Shown here one piece after another: positions 50,500 through 59,350 of a DNA stretch of 64,000 nt (position 1 is the first letter of the stretch; each line of letters opens with the position of its first letter). The translations under genes and the position numbers were made by a program. Source of the stretch: Streptomyces sp. Sge12 (lineage in GTDB: Bacteria > Actinomycetota > Actinomycetes > Streptomycetales > Streptomycetaceae); NCBI RefSeq assembly GCF_002080455.1, contig NZ_CP020555.1, positions 5,926,501 through 5,990,500 of the forward strand. Direction: 5' to 3'. The notes below the pieces were generated by a model. That model did no database searches. It was not told the origin of the DNA and was given only the letters and a program-made list of their open reading frames with translations.

Positions 50500-51095
50500 C
50501 ACTCGATGCCCTTCTGGCCCTTCTGCCCCGTGTCCATCGGGTGCTTGACCTTGGTCATCTCGGTGACGAGGTCCGCGAACTCCACCAGCTTCTCCGGCGC
50601 GTTGCGGCCCGTGATCACCACGTGCTGCGTGCCGGGGCGGCCCCGCAGCACCTCGATGACCTCGTCGACGTCGATCCAGCCCCAGTGCATCGGGTAGGCG
50701 AACTCGTCCAGCACGTACAGCTTGTGCGTCTCGGCGGCCAGATCGCGCTTGACCTGCTCCCAGCCCTCCTTGGCCGCCTGCTCGTTGTCGAGCTGCGCGT
50801 CCCGCTGGACCCAGGACCAGCCCTCGCCCATCTTGTGCCAGACGACGGAGCCGCCCTCCCCGGAGGCGCCGAGCACCTTGAGCGCGTTCTCCTCGCCGAC
50901 CTTCCACTTCGCCGACTTGACGAACTGGAACACCCCGATCGGCCAGCCCTGGTTCCAGGCGCGCAGCGCCAGCCCGAAGGCCGCCGTGGACTTGCCCTTG
51001 CCGGGGCCGGTGTGGACGAAGACCAGCGGACGGTTGCGGCGCTGACGCGTCGTGAGTCCGTCGTCCGGAACGACGGACGGCTGTCCCTGAGGCAT
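50496..51095 (-). CDS. cobO: Cob(I)yrinic acid a,c-diamide adenosyltransferase CobO
   Basis: 199 residues, CobA/CobO type: P-loop HTGPGKGKSTAAFGLALRAW (residues 31-50 area), and the family motifs VLDEFAYPMHWGWIDVDEVI and HVVITGRNAPEKLVEFADLVTEM. Transfers the 5'-deoxyadenosyl group of ATP to Co(I). Start ATG 51095 overlaps the stop of the chelatase gene by one base. The C-terminal VKHPMDTGQKGQKGIEW is the family end. Confidence 0.96.
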   Translation of the reverse strand: MPQGQPSVVPDDGLTTRQRRNRPLVFVHTGPGKGKSTAAFGLALRAWNQGWPIGVFQFVKSAKWKVGEENALKVLGASGEGGSVVWHKMGEGWSWVQRDAQLDNEQAAKEGWEQVKRDLAAETHKLYVLDEFAYPMHWGWIDVDEVIEVLRGRPGTQHVVITGRNAPEKLVEFADLVTEMTKVKHPMDTGQKGQKGIEW

Positions 51096-53227
51096 TACGC
51101 GGCCCTCCTGTTGCTGTTGGGTGAGGCAGTGGCTGCCACTGCCGTACGTACGTTCTTCACGAGCCCGGCCAGCGAGTCGGCCCGCAGCCCGTCGAGCGTG
51201 ACGGCGGGACCGCCGAGGTCCCGGGCCAGTACGCCGGCCAGCCCCAGCCGCACCGGCCCCGACTCGCAGTCCACGACCACGGAGGCGACGCCCCCGGCCT
51301 GCAGCAGCCGCGCGCTGTGCCCGGCGAGCTCCCGCGGGGTGCTGTCCGTACGGCCCCCGGCGTTCCCGGCGGAGGTGGCCCGCCCGTCGGTGACGACCAC
51401 CAGCAGCGGCCGGCGCGAGGGATCCCGCAGCCGCTCGATCCGCAGCACCTCGTGGGCCTTCAGCAGCCCGGCGGCGAGCGGGGTGCGGCCACCGGTCGGC
51501 AGCTGCTCCAGCCGGGCCGCCGCAGCGTCCACCGAGGAGGTCGGCGGCAGGGCCAGCTCGGCCGTGGCCCCGCGGAAGGTGATCAGGCCGACCTTGTCCC
51601 GGCGCTGGTAGGCGTCCAGGAGCAGCGAGAGCACGGCGCCCTTGACCGCGCCCATGCGCTGCCGGGCGGCCATGGAACCGGAGGCGTCGACGACGAACAG
51701 GACGAGGTTGCCCTCGCGGCCCTCCCGCGAGGCCTGGCGCAGATCGTCCTTGCGGATCACCAGACCGCGCCCGGACCGGCCGCGCGCCTTCTGGTGCGGG
51801 GCGGCGGCCTGGATGGTGGCGGCCAGGTGCAGCTTCGTCAGGTGCCCGCGCGGGCGCTGGGCGCCGGTGGTGCGGCCGTGGGCGGTGCGGGCGCGGGACC
51901 GGCGGCCCGACGCGCCCTCGCCGAGGCCGGGCACGCTCAGCATCTTGGTTCGGAACGGCTCGGCGGCGCGTACGGCGGCCTGCTCGGGCCCGGTGCTCTC
52001 CTGGGCGGAGGGCTGCGGCTCGGGCGACTCCGGCGACTCCGGTGCCTGCGGCGCGTCCGCGGAATCGGACTCGGGCTGCCGCTCGGTCCCGGGGGTGTCC
52101 GGGCCGCCGCCCTGCGGGGGAGTGCCGCCGGGGCCGCCGTCCGGGCCGCCGTCCTCGGGGCCCCCGTCGTCGTCGGGGCCCTGCGGCTCGGGCTCCGGGT
52201 CGGGCTCCGGCTCCTCGTCGGGGAACTCGTCCAGGATCCGGTCGAGCATGTCCTCGTCGAGCCCGGGCGCATCGAAGGGGTTGCGGCGCCGCCGGTGGGG
52301 GAGCGCCAGCAGGGCGGCCTGCCGGACGTCCTCCTTGCGCACCTCCGTGCGCCCGGCCCAGGCGGCCAGCGCGGTCGCCGTCCGCGCCATCACGATGTCG
52401 GCGCGCATTCCGTCGACCTCGAACCCGGCGCAGGTCGCCGCGATCTGCAGCAGCGCGGTGTCGCCCAGCGAGACCTTCGGCAGCAGCGCCCGAGCGGCCA
52501 CCACGCGGGCCCGGATCTCGTGCTCGTCACCGGCCCAGCGGGTCGCGAAGCCCGCGGGATCGTCCTCGTAGGCGAGCCGGCGGCGGACGACCTCGACGCG
52601 CTGGGCGGGCTCGCGGGAGGCGGCCACCTCGACGGTCAGCCCGAACCGGTCGAGGAGCTGCGGGCGCAGCTCGCCCTCCTCCGGGTTCATCGTGCCGACC
52701 AACAGGAAGCGGGCGGCGTGCCGGACGGAGACGCCCTCGCGCTCCACGTACGAGGCGCCCATCGCGGCGGCGTCCAGCAGCAGGTCGATCAGGTGGTCGT
52801 GGAGGAGGTTGACCTCGTCGACGTAGAGGATGCCGCGGTGGGCGTCGGCGAGCAGGCCGGGCTCGAAGGCCTTCACGCCCTCGGCCAGGGCCCGTTCGAT
52901 GTCGAGGGCGCCCACGAGGCGGTCCTCGGAGGCGCCGACGGGCAGCTCCACCATGCGGGCGGGCCGCAGGGCGCCGGGGCCGGGCTCGTGCGGGCCGTCC
53001 GGGCAGGCCGGGTCGGGCCCGGCGGGCGCGCAGCTGAACCGGCAGCCGGACACGACGTCCACCTTCGGCAGGAGTGCCGACAGGGCGCGGACGGCGGTGG
53101 ACTTGGCGGTCCCCTTCTCGCCGCGCACGAGCACCCCGCCGACTGCCGGGCTCACGGCGTTGAGCAGGAGCGCCAGCCGCAGGTCGGACTGGCCGACCAC
53201 TGCGGTGAACGGATAGGGCGTGCTCAT
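51095..53227 (-). CDS. Fused Mg/Co-chelatase subunits (ChlI-ChlD type AAA+ and VWA protein)
   Basis: 710 residues. Residues 1-330 are an AAA+ ChlI-like ATPase: Walker A LVRGEKGTAKSTAVRAL, Walker B ILYVDEVNLLHDHLIDLLLDA, sensor LLVGTMNPEEGELRPQLLDRF, and lid RARVVAARALLPKV. Residues about 330-490 form an acidic, Pro/Gly-rich linker. Residues about 530-700 are a VWA domain with the MIDAS motif LFVVDASGSMAARQRMGA. It drives metal insertion by a CobN-type catalytic subunit in cobalamin synthesis. ATG 53227 was chosen for the family start. Sits between cobQ (100-base gap) and cobO. Confidence 0.93.
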   Translation of the reverse strand: MSTPYPFTAVVGQSDLRLALLLNAVSPAVGGVLVRGEKGTAKSTAVRALSALLPKVDVVSGCRFSCAPAGPDPACPDGPHEPGPGALRPARMVELPVGASEDRLVGALDIERALAEGVKAFEPGLLADAHRGILYVDEVNLLHDHLIDLLLDAAAMGASYVEREGVSVRHAARFLLVGTMNPEEGELRPQLLDRFGLTVEVAASREPAQRVEVVRRRLAYEDDPAGFATRWAGDEHEIRARVVAARALLPKVSLGDTALLQIAATCAGFEVDGMRADIVMARTATALAAWAGRTEVRKEDVRQAALLALPHRRRRNPFDAPGLDEDMLDRILDEFPDEEPEPDPEPEPQGPDDDGGPEDGGPDGGPGGTPPQGGGPDTPGTERQPESDSADAPQAPESPESPEPQPSAQESTGPEQAAVRAAEPFRTKMLSVPGLGEGASGRRSRARTAHGRTTGAQRPRGHLTKLHLAATIQAAAPHQKARGRSGRGLVIRKDDLRQASREGREGNLVLFVVDASGSMAARQRMGAVKGAVLSLLLDAYQRRDKVGLITFRGATAELALPPTSSVDAAAARLEQLPTGGRTPLAAGLLKAHEVLRIERLRDPSRRPLLVVVTDGRATSAGNAGGRTDSTPRELAGHSARLLQAGGVASVVVDCESGPVRLGLAGVLARDLGGPAVTLDGLRADSLAGLVKNVRTAVAATASPNSNRRAA

Positions 53228-53327
53228 GCGTTGCTCACTCCTTGGAAGGTGCGGACCGTTGCCGGGGCTCCGCCCCGGTTTCGGGAAGGGGCGGGGTGGG
53301 GGAAGGCCCCCCGCTGGGCCCGGCCCG

Positions 53328-54884
53328 TCACGGTGCGCCCGGGGGGAGGAACGGCAGGCCCGCGGGGGCGCCGTCCTCGATGAGCCGCAGCAGCGCATCC
53401 GTATCGGCGTGTTCTTCGATCAGGTCGCCCAGCAGGTCGAGCTGCTCCTCCCGCAGCGCACCGAACGAGGTGTCCGGCGCCGGGACGAAGGCGCGTCCAG
53501 CGGCCGCCGCCACCTCACGCAGGAACGCCCGGCGGAAGCCGTCCGACTCCAGCGAGCCGTGCCAGTGGGTGCCCCACACCGATCCGACCCGGCAGCCGTC
53601 CAGGAAGGCCTCGCCGCCCAGCACCTCGGCCACGCCGTGGTGGATCTCGTAGCCGGTGACCTCCTCGCCGAGCGCCGTCCCGGAGGGCCGCGCCAGGGTC
53701 TTCTCCCGCTCGAAGCGGACCCGTACGGGGAGCAGCCCGAGGCCGTCGACCTCGCCCGCCCGGGATTCGACCTCGTCCGAGATGCGCTCGCCCAGCACCT
53801 GGAAGCCGCCGCAGATGCCCAGCACCGGCCGCCCCTCGGCGGCCCGCCGCAACAGCGCGTCAGCGAGCCCGCGTTCGCGCAGCCACTGCAGGGCCTTCAC
53901 CGTGCCCCGGGTGCCGGGTACGACGACCAGGTCCGCGTCGGCCAGTTCCTCGGCCCGGTCCACGAACCGCACCACGACCCCCGGCTCCGCCGCGAGCGCG
54001 TCGACGTCCGTGAAGTTCGACATCAGCGGTACCGCGCACACGGCGACGCGCAGCACGTCCGCGCCGACCGGCGGCGCCACCACGGACTCCCGTACCGCAC
54101 CGCGCAGCGAGACCCGCAGGCCGTCCTCCTCGTCGATGCCCAGCCCGTGCCGGAACGGCAGCACCCCGTAGGTGGCCCGGCCCGTGAGGCCGCGCAGCAT
54201 CTCCATGCCCGGCTCCAGCAGCGATACGTCGCCGCGGAACTTGTTGACCATGTACCCGGCGATCAGGGCCTGGTCCTCGGGGGACAGCAGCGCCGTCGTC
54301 CCGAAGAAGGACGCGAAGACCCCGCCGCGGTCGATGTCCCCGACCACGACCACCGGGAACCGCGCGGCCCGCGCGATCCCCATGTTCACGATGTCGGTCC
54401 GGCGCAGGTTGATCTCGGCCGGACTCCCCGCCCCCTCGCAGATCACGGCGTCATACGTGCCCCGCAGCTGCTCCAGGCAGTCCGTGACGATGCCGAGCAA
54501 CTGCTCCTGGCGCCCGCCGTGCAGCGCCTTCCCGGGGGACGACCCCTCGGACCCGAAGAACCCGCGGGCGCTCATCTCGCCCACCGGCTTGCCCAGGAGC
54601 ACCACCTGGCTGCTGCGGTCGCTGCCCGGCTTGAGCAGCACCGGGTTCATCAGCGCGGTCGGCTCCACTCGGGCCGCCTGGGCCTGCATCGCCTGGGCGC
54701 GGCCGATCTCGGCGCCCTCCAGGGTGACGAAGGAGTTCAGCGACATGTTCTGTGCCTTGAAGGGCGCCACCTTCACGCCCTGCCGGGCCAGCCAGCGGCA
54801 GATGCCCGCCGTGACCACGCTCTTGCCCGCGTCCGACGTGGTGCCCGCGACCAGCAGACCCCCGCCGCGCTTCGCGCCGCTCAT
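53328..54884 (-). CDS. cobQ: Cobyric acid synthase CobQ
   Basis: 518 residues; adds four amide groups to adenosylcobyrinic acid a,c-diamide. N-terminal P-loop GTTSDAGKSVVTAGICRWLA, KAQNMSLNSFVT, ICEGAGSPAEINL; C-terminal glutamine amidotransferase with Cys in LGICGGFQVLGE and HWHGSLESDGFRRAFL. ATG 54884 overlaps the cobD stop by four bases. The 100-base gap after its stop contains a perfect 7-bp hairpin (53262-53278), a common Streptomyces GC motif, and chlID follows. Confidence 0.95.
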   Translation of the reverse strand: MSGAKRGGGLLVAGTTSDAGKSVVTAGICRWLARQGVKVAPFKAQNMSLNSFVTLEGAEIGRAQAMQAQAARVEPTALMNPVLLKPGSDRSSQVVLLGKPVGEMSARGFFGSEGSSPGKALHGGRQEQLLGIVTDCLEQLRGTYDAVICEGAGSPAEINLRRTDIVNMGIARAARFPVVVVGDIDRGGVFASFFGTTALLSPEDQALIAGYMVNKFRGDVSLLEPGMEMLRGLTGRATYGVLPFRHGLGIDEEDGLRVSLRGAVRESVVAPPVGADVLRVAVCAVPLMSNFTDVDALAAEPGVVVRFVDRAEELADADLVVVPGTRGTVKALQWLRERGLADALLRRAAEGRPVLGICGGFQVLGERISDEVESRAGEVDGLGLLPVRVRFEREKTLARPSGTALGEEVTGYEIHHGVAEVLGGEAFLDGCRVGSVWGTHWHGSLESDGFRRAFLREVAAAAGRAFVPAPDTSFGALREEQLDLLGDLIEEHADTDALLRLIEDGAPAGLPFLPPGAP

Positions 54885-55843
54885 CCGCGCCGCCCCCTCC
54901 GTGTCGTACGGGATACCAGCAGCCGGGCGGCCACGCAGGCGCCCAGTGCCAGCCAGGTCACCTGCCGCGACAGCCGGACCGCGCGCTCGATGTCCGCGAC
55001 CTCCACCGGACGCCCGGCGGAGCCGTTCAGCACGGCCCGGTGCTCGACCCGGCCCCCGTAGGCGAGGGTCCCGCCCAGCCGGACGCCGAGCGCCCCGGCG
55101 AACGAGGCCTCGACAGGGCCGGCGTTCGGGCTGGGGTGCGCGGCGGCGTCGGCGCGCCAGGCCCGTACGGCGCCCCGCCGGTCGGGTCCGGCCAGTACGG
55201 CGGCGACCGCCGTCAGCCGGGCTCCGGGCCAGCCGGCCAGGTCGTCGAGGCGGGCGGAGGCCCAGCCGTAGTGCAGGTAGCGGGGGGACCGGTGGCCGAC
55301 CATCGCGTCCAGGGTGTTCACGGCGCGGAAGGCCAGCAGCCCGGGGACCCCGGCGACGGCGCCCCACACCAGGGCCCCGACCACCGCGTCGGAGGTGTTC
55401 TCGGCGACGGACTCCACGACGGCGCGGGCCATCTGCTGCCCGTCGAGGGACTGCGGGTCGCGCCCGCACAGGTGCGGCAGCCGCTCGCGGGCCACCTCGG
55501 TGTCCCCGGCGGCGAGCGCGCCGCCGATGGCGCGGGCCTCCCGGCCCAGCGAGGTGCCGCCCACGACGGCCCAGGTGGCGGCGGCGGTCAGGGCGATACG
55601 GACGGCGGCGGGCCGGGAGCGCACGGCGCGGGCGCCCAGCGCTCCGACGGCTGCCGCGCCCCCGGCGCACACCAGGGTGTGCAGGAGGCCCCGGGCGCGG
55701 TCGTCGCGCCACAGGGAGCGCTCGACGGCGGCGGCGGCTCGTCCGAAGGCGGCCACGGGGTGCCCTCGGCGCGGATCACCGAGGATCCGGTCGCCGATCA
55801 GGCCCGCCGTGACGCCGTACGCGAAGACGCGATCGGCACGCAT
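54881..55843 (-). CDS. cobD: Adenosylcobinamide-phosphate synthase CobD/CbiB
   Basis: 320 residues, polytopic membrane protein attaching aminopropanol phosphate (the CobC product) to cobyric acid. Family motifs LIGDRILGDPRRGHPVAAFGR, VESVAENTSDAVVGALVWGAVAG, FRAVNTLDAMVGHRSPRYLHYG and HPSPNAGPVEASFAGALGVRLGG are all present; four to five membrane segments. ATG 55843 is at a GCCACC context. It is the first gene after the cobalamin riboswitch, so adenosylcobalamin should shut off the whole operon. Confidence 0.95.
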   Translation of the reverse strand: MRADRVFAYGVTAGLIGDRILGDPRRGHPVAAFGRAAAAVERSLWRDDRARGLLHTLVCAGGAAAVGALGARAVRSRPAAVRIALTAAATWAVVGGTSLGREARAIGGALAAGDTEVARERLPHLCGRDPQSLDGQQMARAVVESVAENTSDAVVGALVWGAVAGVPGLLAFRAVNTLDAMVGHRSPRYLHYGWASARLDDLAGWPGARLTAVAAVLAGPDRRGAVRAWRADAAAHPSPNAGPVEASFAGALGVRLGGTLAYGGRVEHRAVLNGSAGRPVEVADIERAVRLSRQVTWLALGACVAARLLVSRTTRRGRRG

Positions 55844-55894
55844 GGTGGCAGGTATGTCCTCACTCAGGGTCCGCGCCCTGGTTCGACGTGTCCG

Positions 55895-56030
55895 GCGGCG
55901 AGAGTTCCTGGCTCCCGGGACGCACGCGCGGCGTGCGCACCCGGTGACAGTGGCGGGACCGCGCCGGATTCGCACCGGACTTCCTCTCCATGCCGCCGTA
56001 TTGGCTCGGGCAGTCCACCATGCACCGCGA
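55895..56030 (-). ncRNA. Cobalamin (AdoCbl) riboswitch upstream of cobD
   Basis: On the minus strand the leader reads through CCGGTGCGAATCCGGCGCGG then CCCGCCACTGT and finally GAGCCAGGAACTC, which match the conserved core of cobalamin riboswitches (AAxxCCGGxxC, CCGCCACTGT and the B12 box GAGCCAGGA). It ends roughly 50 bases before the cobD start, in the right place to control translation or transcription. The 5' limit is an estimate. A GTCAAC-TCGCC-GTTGAC inverted repeat (56036-56052) lies just upstream. Confidence 0.92.
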
Positions 56031-56084
56031 AGCCCGTCAACTCGCCGTTGACCTGCGGCGCGGTAGGGGCGCGGGATGCGAAAA
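56031..56084. promoter_or_regulatory. Promoter region upstream of cobD riboswitch
   Basis: This short stretch, together with 55844-55894, completes the roughly 300-base gap between cobD and the small membrane protein gene. It holds the dyad GTCAAC-TCGCC-GTTGAC (56036-56052), which could be an operator for the cob promoter, and no gene. Confidence 0.4.
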
Positions 56085-56113
56085 GCTCCCTCCGGGACAA
56101 ACCCGGAGGGAGC
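56085..56113 (-). terminator. Terminator after the small membrane protein gene
   Basis: On the minus strand, GCTCCCTCCGGG (56102-56113) pairs perfectly with CCCGGAGGGAGC (56085-56096) over a 5-base loop, followed by TTTT (56081-56084). It ends the pit operon and insulates the cob riboswitch. Confidence 0.93.
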
Positions 56114-56144
56114 CTTCACGCCCGATCGGCCGCGGAGCGGCGGA

Positions 56145-56366
56145 TCAGGCGACGATCAGGTAGATCGCGTAGCCCACGGCAGCCGCGACGAGCGCGAAGC
56201 AGGCGTACGCGCCGCTGCGGGCGAGGGTGGCGGTGCCGCCCTGTTCGGTCGCGGTCTCGTGCTTGGACAGGCCCACCAGGCCCAGGGTGAAGAGGGCCAC
56301 GAGGGCGACGGTGGCGAGGAGGCTGACCCCGAAGACGGAGCCGAGCGCTTCCCAGTCGATCTTCAT
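56145..56366 (-). CDS. Small two-helix membrane protein, hypothetical (pit operon)
   Basis: 73 residues: MKIDWEALGSVFGVSLLATV with hydrophobic segments at about residues 10-32 and 52-72, separated by a short charged loop (SKHETATEQGG). No known family. It is 49 bases after pit and 32 bases before a strong terminator, so it is almost certainly cotranscribed with the phosphate permease and may assist it. ATG 56366 has AAAGCGGCAGT upstream, a weak ribosome site. Confidence 0.8.
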   Translation of the reverse strand: MKIDWEALGSVFGVSLLATVALVALFTLGLVGLSKHETATEQGGTATLARSGAYACFALVAAAVGYAIYLIVA

Positions 56367-56414
56367 ACTGCCGCTTTCTGAAGGGTGCGGGTCTCTGCGT
56401 GGTCTCTGTCTCGG

Positions 56415-57683
<1,269 letters not shown>

Positions 57684-57993
57684 TTACCCAGGCTTCTGTT
57701 TGACGTCAGTGGCTCGGCGACCGTAGGCAACCTGGATGAACGGAAGGTGAACTGACTCGGGCGGACCGGTGTACTGGGACAGGGTGCGATCGGGCCATTC
57801 GTCCTGATTCTGGCGTAGATAACGCCATTAATGCACGTCAAAGCCGGGTGAATGAACCCCTCCGCAGCAGGGTCGCCGTGTATGCGATCCCGCCTCCCGG
57901 ACCCCGAATGAGACCTAGATCACTTCCTCCGCGCCCGAGGTGGAGGGATCTCCTCCGGTGGCCCGCCCGCGGTCGCGCCCCGACACTGGAGCC
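57684..57993. promoter_or_regulatory. Divergent pit / hydrolase control region
   Basis: 310 bases without a gene. The PHO box of pit, two 11-base units GTTCACCTTCC (minus, 57742-57752) and GTTCATCCAGG (minus, 57731-57741), is followed by a -10-like TACGGT (57720-57725 on minus), 37 bases before the ATG. A separate dyad TGGCGT-AGATA-ACGCCA lies at 57811-57827 on the hydrolase side, which could be its operator. No plus-strand promoter stands out. Confidence 0.75.
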
Positions 57994-59124
57994 GTGCGAA
58001 CCGCGACAGCAACGGCTGCGGCCGTCACCACGACCCTTCTGGGTGCCGGCGCGGCCGCCGTCGCCGTCGGCCGGTACGCCGCCGACGCGGCCCTGCGGCC
58101 CCAACCCGGACGTCCGCTCCCCGGCGGGCCGAAGCTCAGCGTCCACTCCACCGCCGCCGGCCGGATCACCCTCACCCGTTCGCTCGCCTCCCTGCGCCCC
58201 GGCACCTACGGCCTGATCGCACCCGGCGTGCACGCCGTCGTCGGCCCGGTGCTCCCCGACGCCGACCCCGGCCCGGACGCCGTCGTGCGGGAGCTCGTAT
58301 CCGTCACCCACGGCACCCTCCACCCCGGCGCCCGCGTCACCCTCACCCCCCAGGTGTACGTCGGCAACCCGGGCACCGCCCTCGGGCTCGACCACGCCGA
58401 CGTGGACATCCCCGGGGAGCTCGGCGCCCTGCCCGCCTGGTTCGTGCCCGCGGTCCGCGACACCTGGGTGATCACCGTGCACGGGCTCGGCAGCAGCCGC
58501 GAGCACCCGATGGTGGTCATGCCCTTCCTGCACCGCCACCGGCTCCCCGTACTGGACCTCGGCTACCGGGGCGACCTCGGCGCCCCCGCTTCCCCGGACG
58601 GCCTCGGCCACCTCGGCGAATCGGAGTGGCGCGACCTGGACGCCGCCATCCGCTACGCCGTGCGCTACGGAGCCCGCCGGGTGATCCTGCACGGCTGGTC
58701 CACCGGCGCCACCATGGCCCTGCACGCGGCCGAGCGCTCGGCGCTGGCCCATCTGATCTCCGGGCTGGTGCTGGACTCGCCGGTGCTCGACTGGCACACC
58801 ACCCTGCGCGGACTCGCGGCCGCACGCGGCACTCCGGCCGTGGTGCTGCCGCTGGCGGTCCGGGCCGCCGAGGGCCGCGCGGGCCTGCGCGCCGACCGCC
58901 GGCCGGCGGGTGCGGACCCCGGCGCACTGCGCGTCCCCGTACTGATCTTCCACGGCCCGGACGACGCGCTCGCCCCCTGGGGGCCCTCCCGCCGCCTCGC
59001 CGCCGCCCGCCCCGATCTCGTCACCCTGCACACCGTGGGCGGGGCCGGCCACGGCGCGATGTGGAACGCCGACCCGGCCGGCTACGAGGAGGCCCTGCGC
59101 CGCTTCCTCACTCCCCTTATGTGA
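57994..59124 (+). CDS. Alpha/beta-hydrolase family protein with N-terminal membrane segment
   Basis: 376 residues. One N-terminal hydrophobic stretch (ATAAAVTTTLLGAGAAAVAV), a beta-rich region, then the hydrolase core: oxyanion turn VHGLGSSREHP, nucleophile elbow HGWSTGATM (Ser of GxSxG, here G-W-S-T-G), and the C-terminal Asp/His (FHGPDDALAP, GAGHGAMWNADP). Possible esterase or lipase. GTG 57994 preceded by TGGAG is preferred over GTG 57940. Followed by a 7-bp hairpin at 59137-59156, a likely terminator. Confidence 0.86.
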   Translation: MRTATATAAAVTTTLLGAGAAAVAVGRYAADAALRPQPGRPLPGGPKLSVHSTAAGRITLTRSLASLRPGTYGLIAPGVHAVVGPVLPDADPGPDAVVRELVSVTHGTLHPGARVTLTPQVYVGNPGTALGLDHADVDIPGELGALPAWFVPAVRDTWVITVHGLGSSREHPMVVMPFLHRHRLPVLDLGYRGDLGAPASPDGLGHLGESEWRDLDAAIRYAVRYGARRVILHGWSTGATMALHAAERSALAHLISGLVLDSPVLDWHTTLRGLAAARGTPAVVLPLAVRAAEGRAGLRADRRPAGADPGALRVPVLIFHGPDDALAPWGPSRRLAAARPDLVTLHTVGGAGHGAMWNADPAGYEEALRRFLTPLM

Positions 59125-59136
59125 AGACGCGGCGAA

Positions 59137-59156
59137 GGCCGGGTGGGGGCCCGGCC
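59137..59156 (+). terminator. Hairpin after the hydrolase gene
   Basis: GGCCGGG (59137-59143) pairs perfectly with CCCGGCC (59150-59156) over TGGGGG, 13 bases past the stop. No T-run. Confidence 0.65.
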
Positions 59157-59350
59157 GGGGCCGGGGGGTGGATCAGGGCGAACGGCCACGCGAACGGCCG
59201 TGAACAGCCAGGTGCGAAGGCCCCGTCATGTGAAGGCCCTGTGACGGGCCGAGCCCTGCGGGCGGCTTGTCCCGGTCTGCACTGCGGGTGGCCGGCGGCA
59301 ACGACCGGTTCCGTTTGGGCTTTCGGCCAGTGACGGGCGAGACTGCTTCC

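Noticed and set aside
53262..53278. Terminator between cobQ and the chelatase gene
   Set aside because: CCGGGGC-TCC-GCCCCGG is a common Streptomyces intergenic hairpin motif with no T-run; the operon probably reads through.
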